A DNA stretch of 64,000 nt. Source: Pseudomonas wayambapalatensis. Its GTDB lineage: Bacteria > Pseudomonadota > Gammaproteobacteria > Pseudomonadales > Pseudomonadaceae. The position numbers and the translations under genes were made by a program. This document shows, one piece after another, positions 57,855 to 64,000 of the stretch. A model generated the notes under the pieces. The model saw only the letters and a list, made by a program, of their open reading frames with translations. It ran no database searches and was not told where the DNA came from. The stretch is taken from NCBI GenBank assembly GCA_014268975.2, contig CP077096.1:4873501-4937500 (forward strand). Reading direction: 5' to 3'. The first letter of the stretch is position 1. Each line of letters starts with the position of its first letter.

Positions 57855-58213
57855 GGCAACACCCGGCCCTGCAGCGCGATGACCTGCGCCTCGCTGCCGC
57901 GTGGGTCGTGCCAGCGAATCTCCAGTTGCAACCACTCCCCGGTCACCACCGCCCGCCCCTCGCCGCTCTCGCCCAGCAGCGAACCGATCAGGGCACGCCA
58001 ACTGTGCAGCGCCTCGGGTTCAAGGGTGCCGCTCGCCCTCACCCGCTCGAACAACAAGTGCGCCAACTGCACGGCCTGCGCATCGCGCCGCGCCCCTTCG
58101 CCGACCTGCACTGCGCGTATCTGCGATGCCGCCGCGGCGAACAGCCCGAGCGACAGCACCAGCACTGCCAACACCACTTCCAGCAAGGTCATGCCCCGCT
58201 CCCTGTGCACCAT
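57851..58213 (-). CDS. pilV: PilV-like minor pilin
   Basis: A 120-residue pilin-like protein. Leader RERG|MTLLEVVLAVLVLSLG with Glu5 and the conserved start of PilV/GspI. The C-terminal part (WLQLEIRWHDPRGSEAQVIALQGR) is a short beta region. First gene of the pilVWXE group; GCAGGAGGC lies seven bases before ATG 58213. The frame back to 58525 is not used. Confidence 0.87.
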   Translation of the reverse strand: MVHRERGMTLLEVVLAVLVLSLGLFAAAASQIRAVQVGEGARRDAQAVQLAHLLFERVRASGTLEPEALHSWRALIGSLLGESGEGRAVVTGEWLQLEIRWHDPRGSEAQVIALQGRVLP

Positions 58214-58323
58214 GGTTTCGCCTCCTGCGAAATTTCCCGCCAAGCATGACCGGCCTGGCTGACTGGACCTCCTGGTCCGCAGCACCGAAGCTACAGCGAA
58301 GCACTTCCAGGGAGGAATGCACG

Positions 58324-58812
58324 ATGCGGCAACAGGGAGTAACACTGATACAAATGATGAGCGTACTGGCCATGCTCGCGCTTCTGACACAGCTCGCGGC
58401 ACCGGCCTACGCCAACTTGACCGAAGACCTTCGCCAGGCCGCAGCCGCCCGTGACCTGGCGCAGAGCCTGCGAAGTGCACGTAGCCACGCCCTGCTGCAG
58501 AACCGGAGCGTTGTGGTGCAACCACTGGAGGGGGATTGGGGGAAGGGTTGGCAAACAGTGCAAGAGGGAGACCAGCAACTGCTGCGCGAGCATCGGCTGG
58601 GCCGATCCGTGAGGATCGCTGCCAACCTGGAAAAGCTGAGATTCAGTGGCCTGGGCGTCCCCCTGCGCGACAATGGCGCATTTTCCGGCGGCACCTTGCA
58701 GGTCTGCCAACGCGCGCAGGGCAACAGTCAGCATCGGGTCGTTGTCGCACCTAGCGGGCGAGTCAGCCTGCGCAGCGGGGCGAGCGAAGCACCGCGCTGC
58801 GCAGCCCCCTGA
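58324..58812 (+). CDS. FimT/GspH-like pseudopilin with Gln at position 5
   Basis: A 162-residue pilin-like protein divergent from the pilV group (110-base gap). Leader RQQG|VTLIQMMSVLAML: the prepilin site Gly is present but Glu5 is replaced by Gln. The globular part (DLAQSLRSARSHALLQNRSVVVQPLEG...) is the GspH/FimT pattern, and it ends in a Cys-containing tail (EAPRCAAP). FimT proteins bind DNA or help assemble pili. GGGAGG before ATG 58324. The stop abuts ispH's end (one base apart, convergent). Confidence 0.85.
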   Translation: MRQQGVTLIQMMSVLAMLALLTQLAAPAYANLTEDLRQAAAARDLAQSLRSARSHALLQNRSVVVQPLEGDWGKGWQTVQEGDQQLLREHRLGRSVRIAANLEKLRFSGLGVPLRDNGAFSGGTLQVCQRAQGNSQHRVVVAPSGRVSLRSGASEAPRCAAP

Positions 58813-59760
58813 TCAGATCAGCGAGCGAACCCGCAGCTCCTTTGGCATCGAGAAGGTGATGTTCTCTTCACGCCCGTCGAGCTCTTCAGCGCCCGTAGCG
58901 CCCCAGGTTTTGAGCTGCTCGATCACCCCACGCACCAGCACCTCGGGCGCAGAAGCGCCTGCGGTGATGCCGATGCGCTGTACGCCGTCGAACCAGGCAC
59001 GCTGCAGGTCTTCGGCACCGTCGATCAGGTAGGCCGGGGTGCTCATGCGCTCGGCCAGCTCGCGCAGACGGTTGGAGTTGGAACTGTTCGGGCTGCCGAC
59101 CACCAGTACCACATCACACTCGTCGGCCAGTTGCTTGACCGCATCCTGGCGGTTCTGGGTCGCGTAGCAGATGTCGTCCTTGCGTGGGCCGCCGATATTC
59201 GGGAAGCGTGCGCGCAGGGCATCGATGACGCGACTGGTATCGTCCATCGACAGGGTGGTCTGGGTGACGAACGCCAGGTGGTCTGGGTCGCGGACCTGCA
59301 GGGTGGCGACATCCTTCTCGTCCTCGACGAGGTAGATGGCGCCGCCATTGCTGGCGTCATACTGGCCCATGGTGCCTTCGACTTCCGGGTGCCCTTCGTG
59401 GCCGATGAGGATGGTCTCACGGCCGTCGCGGCTGTACTTGGCAACCTCGATATGCACCTTGGTCACCAACGGGCAGGTGGCATCGAACACCTTCAGGCCA
59501 CGCCCGGCGGCTTCCTGGCGTACCGCCTGGGACACACCATGGGCACTGAAGATGACGATCACATCGTCCGGGACCTGATCCAGTTCTTCGACGAAGATCG
59601 CGCCACGGTTGCGCAGGTCCTCGACGACGAACTTGTTGTGCACCACTTCGTGGCGCACGTAGATCGGCGGCCCGAAAACTTCCAGGGCACGGTTGACGAT
59701 TTCGATCGCCCGGTCGACACCCGCGCAGAAGCCGCGCGGGTTGGCGAGTTTGATTTGCAT
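58813..59760 (-). CDS. ispH: 4-hydroxy-3-methylbut-2-enyl diphosphate reductase
   Basis: A 315-residue iron-sulfur enzyme giving IPP and DMAPP in the non-mevalonate isoprenoid pathway. The three cluster Cys are in RGFCAGVDRA (Cys12), FDATCPLVTKVH and DDICYATQNRQDAV. His/Glu catalytic residues lie in FSAHGVS and GHEGHPEVEGTMGQ, and the SxN motif in GSPNSSNSNRL. It ends the ileS-lspA-fkpB-ispH group; fkpB stop is 14 bases upstream of its ATG. Start at 59760, with the alternative 59778 rejected by length. Confidence 0.97.
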   Translation of the reverse strand: MQIKLANPRGFCAGVDRAIEIVNRALEVFGPPIYVRHEVVHNKFVVEDLRNRGAIFVEELDQVPDDVIVIFSAHGVSQAVRQEAAGRGLKVFDATCPLVTKVHIEVAKYSRDGRETILIGHEGHPEVEGTMGQYDASNGGAIYLVEDEKDVATLQVRDPDHLAFVTQTTLSMDDTSRVIDALRARFPNIGGPRKDDICYATQNRQDAVKQLADECDVVLVVGSPNSSNSNRLRELAERMSTPAYLIDGAEDLQRAWFDGVQRIGITAGASAPEVLVRGVIEQLKTWGATGAEELDGREENITFSMPKELRVRSLI

Positions 59761-59774
59761 GCTCGGCTCCAGGC

Positions 59775-60212
59775 TCACAGCGCCTTCACATCGAGGATCT
59801 TGACCTCGAAGTTCAGGGTCTTGCCAGCCAGCGGATGGTTGAAGTCGATGGTCACCTGGTTGTCATCGAAGGCTTTCACCACACCCGGAAGCTCGGTGTT
59901 GGCGGCATCGTTGAAGATCACCAGCAGACCCTCGGACAGCTCCATGCCGTCGAACTGCGAACGGGGCATCACCTGCACGTTCTGCGGGTTAGGCTGACCG
60001 AAGGCGTTCTCAGGGGCGATGGTCAGCTTACGCTCGTCGCCGGCCTTGAAGCCGAACAGTGCAGTCTCGAAGCCCGGTAGCAGGTTGCCATCGCCGACCT
60101 TGAACACGGCTGGCGCCTTGTCGAAGGTGCTGTCGACGGTGTCGCCGTTTTCCAGGTGCAACGCGAAGTGCAGGGTGACTTCGGTGTTCTGGCCGATACG
60201 GGTCTCAGTCAT
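59775..60212 (-). CDS. fkpB: FKBP-type peptidyl-prolyl isomerase FkpB/SlpA
   Basis: A 145-residue SlyD-like isomerase without the His-rich tail. Segments VTLHFALHLENGDTVDSTFDKAPAVFKVGDGNLLPGFETALFGFKAGDE (pieces) and IDFNHPLAGKTLNFEVKILDV define the family. Always found in this position between lspA and ispH in gamma-proteobacteria. Overlaps lspA by eight bases. Confidence 0.95.
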   Translation of the reverse strand: MTETRIGQNTEVTLHFALHLENGDTVDSTFDKAPAVFKVGDGNLLPGFETALFGFKAGDERKLTIAPENAFGQPNPQNVQVMPRSQFDGMELSEGLLVIFNDAANTELPGVVKAFDDNQVTIDFNHPLAGKTLNFEVKILDVKAL

Positions 60213-60720
60213 GGACCGGCTCCTCGGTTTTCTTGCTCTTGAACATGTCCAGCGCCAGCATCACCGCACCGACGGAAATCGCGCTGTCAGCCAGGTTGAA
60301 GGCCGGGAAGTAGTGGGTGTTGCGCCAGTGGACGAGGATGAAATCGACCACATGCCCCAGCACGACGCGGTCCCACAGGTTGCCGATGGCACCGCCCAGC
60401 ACCAGGGCCAGCGCGACCGCCAGCCAGGTCTCGTTGCGCCCCAGGCGCTTGAGCCAGACCACCAGCACGACACTGACCACCACGGCGATCAGGGCGAACA
60501 GCCAGCGCTGCCAGCCCGAGCTGTCGGCCAGGAAACTGAAGGCCGCGCCGGTGTTGTAGGCCAGGGTCCAGCTGAAGTAGTCGGGGATGACCACGATCTG
60601 CTGATACATGGTCAGGGCGTTATCGAAGTACAGCTTGGTGGCCTGGTCGAGGACCAGGACCACCAGGCTCAGCCAGAGCCAGGCAAGGCGCCCGAAGCGC
60701 CCCGCTGCAGGATTAGGCAT
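60205..60720 (-). CDS. lspA: Lipoprotein signal peptidase (prolipoprotein, signal peptidase II)
   Basis: A 171-residue inner-membrane aspartyl protease with four helices, cleaving the signal of lipoproteins (including BamD and the OmpA lipoprotein in this window). Catalytic Asp pair: GNLWDRVVLGHVVDFI and FNLADSAISVG. ATG 60720 overlaps the ileS stop by eight bases; the 60735 start is less likely. Confidence 0.96.
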   Translation of the reverse strand: MPNPAAGRFGRLAWLWLSLVVLVLDQATKLYFDNALTMYQQIVVIPDYFSWTLAYNTGAAFSFLADSSGWQRWLFALIAVVVSVVLVVWLKRLGRNETWLAVALALVLGGAIGNLWDRVVLGHVVDFILVHWRNTHYFPAFNLADSAISVGAVMLALDMFKSKKTEEPVHD

Positions 60721-63544
60721 AGTGGCGCACCTCACCGTTGCCGCTGATGTTGTCGACGCAGCGACCGCAGATCTCCGGGTGCTCCGGATGGCTGCCGACG
60801 TCGGCGCGGAAGTGCCAGCAACGGCCGCACTTGGCGTGGCCGGACTTGACCACTTTCAGCTTGAGGCCTTCGACTTCGGTTGTCACCGCCTCGGCCGGCG
60901 CCTGGACGAACGGCACCACGCTGGCGGCAGAGGTGATCAGCACGAAGCGCAGCTCGTCGCCCAGCTTGGCCAGGTCGGCGCTCAGGCCTTCCTCGGCGAA
61001 GAGCGTGACTTCGGCCTGCAGGTTGCCACCGATGACCTTGGCCACGCGCTGGTTCTCCAGCTCCTTGTTGACCGCTGCCTTGACCGCCATGATGCGGTCC
61101 CAGTAGGCGCGATCCAGCTCGCTGTCCTGCGGCAGCTCGCTCAGGCCCTGGTACCAGGTGTTGAGCATGACCGACTCGTTGCGCTCGCCCGGCAGGTACT
61201 GCCAGATCTCGTCAGCGGTGAAGGCCAGGATCGGCGCGATCCAGCGCACCAGCGCCTCGCTGATGTGGTACAGCGCGGTCTGGCAGGAACGGCGCGCGAC
61301 GCTGTTGGCGCCGGTGGTGTACTGGCGGTCCTTGATGATGTCGAGGTAGAAGCCGCCCAGCTCCTGCACACAGAAGTTGTGCACCTTGGAGTAGACGTTC
61401 CAGAACCGGTACTCGGCGTAGTTCTCTTCCAGCTCGCGCTGCAGCAGCAGGGTGCGGTCGACCGCCCAGCGGTCCAGCGCCAGCATGTCTTCGGCCGGCA
61501 GCAGGTCACGCGCCGGGTCGAAGCCGGACAGGTTAGAGAGCAGGAAGCGCGCGGTGTTGCGGATACGCCGGTAGGCGTCGGCGCTGCGCTGCAGGATCTG
61601 CTCGGAAACGGCCATCTCGCCAGAGTAGTCGGTGGCCGAGACCCACAGGCGCAGGATGTCGGCGCCCAGGGTGTTGTTGACCTTTTCCGGCTCGATGGTG
61701 TTACCCAGCGACTTGGACATCTTGCGGCCATTCTCGTCCACGGTGAAACCGTGGGTCAGCAGCTCGCGGTACGGCGCGTGGCCGTCGATGGCGCAACCGG
61801 TCAGCAAGGAGGAGTGGAACCAGCCGCGGTGCTGGTCGGAGCCCTCCAGATACAGGTCGGCGCGCGGACCGGTGGTGTGGCCAATGTCGTGCGAGCCACG
61901 CAGCACGTGCCAGTGGGTGGTGCCGGAGTCGAACCAGACGTCGAGGGTGTCGGCGATCTTGTCGTACTGGCCGGCCTCGTCACCCAGCAGCTCCTGGGCG
62001 TCGAGCTTGAACCAGGCCTCGATACCTTCTTTCTCGACGCGCTTGGCCACTTCTTCCATCAGTTCGACGGTGCGAGGGTGCAGTTCGCCGGTCTGCTTGT
62101 CGAGGAAGAACGGGATAGGGACGCCCCAGTTGCGCTGGCGCGAGATGCACCAGTCAGGACGGTTGGCGATCATCGCGTGCAGGCGCGCCTGGCCCCAGGA
62201 CGGCACGAACTTGGTGTCCTCGATGGCCTTGAGCGCGCGCTCGCGCAGGTTTTCACCGTTGTTGGGCTGCTTGTCCATGCCCACGAACCACTGTGCGGTG
62301 GCACGGTAGATCAGCGGGGTCTTGTGGCGCCAGCAGTGCATGTAGCTGTGGCTGATGGTTTCGGTGTGCAGCAGCGCACCGACTTCCTGCAGTTTCTCGA
62401 CGATGGCCGGATTGGCCTTCCAGATGAACTGACCACCGAAGAACTCCAGCGATGGCGCGTACACACCGTTGCTCTGCACTGGCGTGAGGATGTCGTCGTT
62501 GACCATGCCGTAGCGCTTGCAGGTGACGAAGTCGTCCTCACCGTAGGCCGGTGCGGAGTGGACCACACCAGTACCGGCGCCCAGCTCGACGTACTCGGCC
62601 AGGTAGATGGGCGACAAGCGCTCGTAGAACGGGTGGCGGAAATTGATCAGCTCCAGCGCCTTGCCTGGCGCCGTGGCCACTACCGAGCCTTCCAGCGCAT
62701 AACGCTTCAGGCACGACTCGACCAGCTCCTCGGCCAGCACCAGCAGGCGCTCGCCGGTATCGACCAGGGCGTAGTTGAAATCCGGGTGGATGTTCAGCGC
62801 CTGGTTGGCCGGGATGGTCCAGGGGGTGGTGGTCCAGATCACGATCGCGGCAGGCTTGGCCAGCGAAGCCAGGCCGAAGGCGGCGGCCAGTTTGTCCTGG
62901 TCGGCGATCGGGAAGGCCACATCGATGGTCTGGGATTTCTTGTCGGCATATTCGACCTCGGCCTCGGCCAGGGCCGAACCGCAATCGAAGCACCAGTTCA
63001 CCGGCTTGAGGCCCTTGAACACGAAGCCCTGCTTGACCATCTCGGCCAGGGCGCGGATCTCGCCAGCTTCGTTGGCGAAGTCCATGGTCTTGTAGGGGTT
63101 ATCCCAGTCACCCAGCACACCCAGGCGGATGAATTCGCTCTTCTGCCCTTCGATCTGCTCGGCGGCATAGGTGCGGCACAGCTCGCGGGTCTGGTCGGGC
63201 GTCAGGTGCTTGCCATGGGTGACCTCGACCTTGTGCTCGATCGGCAGGCCATGGCAGTCCCAGCCCGGTACATAGGGCGCGTCGAAGCCCGACAGGGTCT
63301 TGGAGCGGACGATCATGTCCTTGAGAATCTTGTTCAGCGCGTGACCGATGTGGATTTTGCCGTTGGCATAGGGCGGGCCGTCGTGCAGGACGAACTTCGG
63401 ACGATCCTTGCCAATCTCGCGCAACTTCCGGTACAGGCCAATGCTGTCCCAGCGCTGCAGGATCTGCGGTTCGCGCTGAGGCAGGCCGGCCTTCATGGGG
63501 AAGGCGGTGTCCGGAAGGTTAAGCGTGGCTTTGTAGTCGGTCAT
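60713..63544 (-). CDS. ileS: Isoleucyl-tRNA synthetase
   Basis: A 943-residue class I synthetase. HIGH motif in ANGKIHIGHALNK, KMSKS motif in NGRKMSKSLGN, CP1 editing domain between them (VIWTTTPWTIPANQALN), and a C-terminal zinc ribbon CGRCWHFRADVGSHPEHPEICGRC (two CxxC pairs, pieces). Normal length for the Pseudomonas enzyme. It overlaps ribF by four bases upstream and lspA by eight downstream. Confidence 0.98.
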   Translation of the reverse strand: MTDYKATLNLPDTAFPMKAGLPQREPQILQRWDSIGLYRKLREIGKDRPKFVLHDGPPYANGKIHIGHALNKILKDMIVRSKTLSGFDAPYVPGWDCHGLPIEHKVEVTHGKHLTPDQTRELCRTYAAEQIEGQKSEFIRLGVLGDWDNPYKTMDFANEAGEIRALAEMVKQGFVFKGLKPVNWCFDCGSALAEAEVEYADKKSQTIDVAFPIADQDKLAAAFGLASLAKPAAIVIWTTTPWTIPANQALNIHPDFNYALVDTGERLLVLAEELVESCLKRYALEGSVVATAPGKALELINFRHPFYERLSPIYLAEYVELGAGTGVVHSAPAYGEDDFVTCKRYGMVNDDILTPVQSNGVYAPSLEFFGGQFIWKANPAIVEKLQEVGALLHTETISHSYMHCWRHKTPLIYRATAQWFVGMDKQPNNGENLRERALKAIEDTKFVPSWGQARLHAMIANRPDWCISRQRNWGVPIPFFLDKQTGELHPRTVELMEEVAKRVEKEGIEAWFKLDAQELLGDEAGQYDKIADTLDVWFDSGTTHWHVLRGSHDIGHTTGPRADLYLEGSDQHRGWFHSSLLTGCAIDGHAPYRELLTHGFTVDENGRKMSKSLGNTIEPEKVNNTLGADILRLWVSATDYSGEMAVSEQILQRSADAYRRIRNTARFLLSNLSGFDPARDLLPAEDMLALDRWAVDRTLLLQRELEENYAEYRFWNVYSKVHNFCVQELGGFYLDIIKDRQYTTGANSVARRSCQTALYHISEALVRWIAPILAFTADEIWQYLPGERNESVMLNTWYQGLSELPQDSELDRAYWDRIMAVKAAVNKELENQRVAKVIGGNLQAEVTLFAEEGLSADLAKLGDELRFVLITSAASVVPFVQAPAEAVTTEVEGLKLKVVKSGHAKCGRCWHFRADVGSHPEHPEICGRCVDNISGNGEVRHYA

Positions 63545-64000
63545 TTCAGGCTCTTGGTTAGCGGTTGAGCGTGCCAGTGGGCACGCGCGGCGGCGATGTC
63601 CGCGTCGATCGCCGACTTCAGCGCCTCCAGGGAGGCGAATCGCTGCTCCTCGCGCAGCTTGTGGTGGAACTCCACTGTCAGACGCCGGCCATAGAGGTCG
63701 CCGGTGTAGTCCAGGAGGTGGATTTCCAGGTGGGGACGCCCATCACCCTTGACGGTGGGACGAACCCCGATGTTGCCGACACCCGGCCAGGGCGTGCCGT
63801 CGATCTCGATGCTGGTCAGGTAGACCCCGGACAGCGGTACGCGACGGCGCTTGAGCTGGATGTTGGCGGTGGGCGTGCCGAGCTGACGGGCCAGTTTCTG
63901 GCCGTGCAACACGCGCCCGGTAATACGATACGGACGGCCCAGCAAGTGCTCGGCCAGCTCGAAGTCGGCTTCGGCCAAAGCCTTGCGCACTTCGGTGCTG
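63541..64000 (-). CDS. ribF: Bifunctional riboflavin kinase / FAD synthetase, N-terminal part outside window
   Basis: The last about 153 residues of RibF. The kinase domain is recognised by GRPYRITGRVLHGQKLARQLGTPTANI (pieces), GVYLTSIEIDGTPWPGVGNIGVRPTV and the C-terminal LDYTGDLYGRRLTVEFHHKLREEQRF. The frame continues past base 64000, so the FAD-synthetase half is missing only because the window ends. Coupled to ileS by a four-base overlap. Confidence 0.95.
   Translation of the reverse strand, partial: STEVRKALAEADFELAEHLLGRPYRITGRVLHGQKLARQLGTPTANIQLKRRRVPLSGVYLTSIEIDGTPWPGVGNIGVRPTVKGDGRPHLEIHLLDYTGDLYGRRLTVEFHHKLREEQRFASLEALKSAIDADIAAARAHWHAQPLTKSLK

Noticed and set aside
60608..63568. 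A 986-codon plus-strand frame opposite ileS
   Set aside because: Shadow of ileS; no domain and Val/Gly/Gln-biased composition.
1..64000. CRISPR arrays, prophage, insertion sequences
   Set aside because: No spaced direct repeats, integrase, transposase or terminal repeats were seen; the only repeats are REP palindromes.

Overview
The window reads as chromosomal DNA of a fluorescent Pseudomonas, most likely of the P. putida group. The support is high GC, many near-identical REP palindromes built on GCGGGCAAGCCCGC, the block ribF-ileS-lspA-fkpB-ispH followed by pilE/X/W/V, the rluD-pgeF pair divergent from bamD, a small gene of the PP0621 family, and an iron-uptake cassette (ECF sigma, FecR, TonB receptor). 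Species is inferred from content and was not checked against a database. There is no prophage, transposase, CRISPR array or rRNA. One tRNA (Met, CAT) is present.

Layout. 1-2.8 kb: an NCS1 permease cut by the left edge, then an aldehyde dehydrogenase. 2.9-7.2 kb (minus): a DUF3772/MscS channel and the alkylation-repair genes ada and an alkA-type glycosylase. 7.3-11.5 kb: ECF sigma, FecR and a FhuE-like receptor. 11.5-14.3 kb (minus): two MFS transporters, the second Fsr-like. 14.4-15.7 kb: an orphan fecR behind a good Fur box, then tRNA-Met with a textbook promoter and terminator. 15.7-19.2 kb: LysE exporter with divergent LysR, an M15 peptidase, and a secreted protein of unknown function. 19.2-25 kb (minus): a chemoreceptor, ampE-ampD, and a DUF1631 protein. 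25.1-28.2 kb: nadC, trxB (minus) with a highly structured leader, and cysZ. 28.3-32.8 kb: a BdlA-like PAS chemoreceptor, a glycosyltransferase, an Old Yellow Enzyme and a glutathione peroxidase. 32.9-38.1 kb: slyD, a DUF3565 gene, pta, an OmpA lipoprotein, an MBL hydrolase and a chpS-chpB toxin-antitoxin pair. 38.1-43.3 kb (minus): a soluble histidine kinase, a receiver-TPR protein and a MalT-like LuxR regulator. 43.5-46.7 kb: pgeF, rluD, bamD and the PP0621-family gene. 46.9-55.1 kb: a GntR regulator, a five-gene branched-chain-type ABC importer, an M20 ureido/allantoate-type hydrolase and an amidase, which together look like one uptake-and-hydrolysis operon for an amide or ureide. 55.2-64 kb: thiO, minor pilins, a divergent FimT-like pseudopilin, ispH, fkpB, lspA, ileS and the 3' part of ribF.

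Most genes are ordinary. The strongest candidate for something not explained by the gene list is the stretch at about 27187-27320 on the minus strand, 5' of trxB. It combines two long helices in a pseudoknot order (9 bp and 12 bp), an antiterminator-like hairpin and a U-tailed intrinsic terminator that cannot form together with them. This is the architecture of a transcription-attenuation riboregulator or of a small structured RNA. Next in interest are the sensorless kinase with its receiver-TPR partner, the Fur-box orphan fecR, and the palindrome that abuts the GntR start codon.
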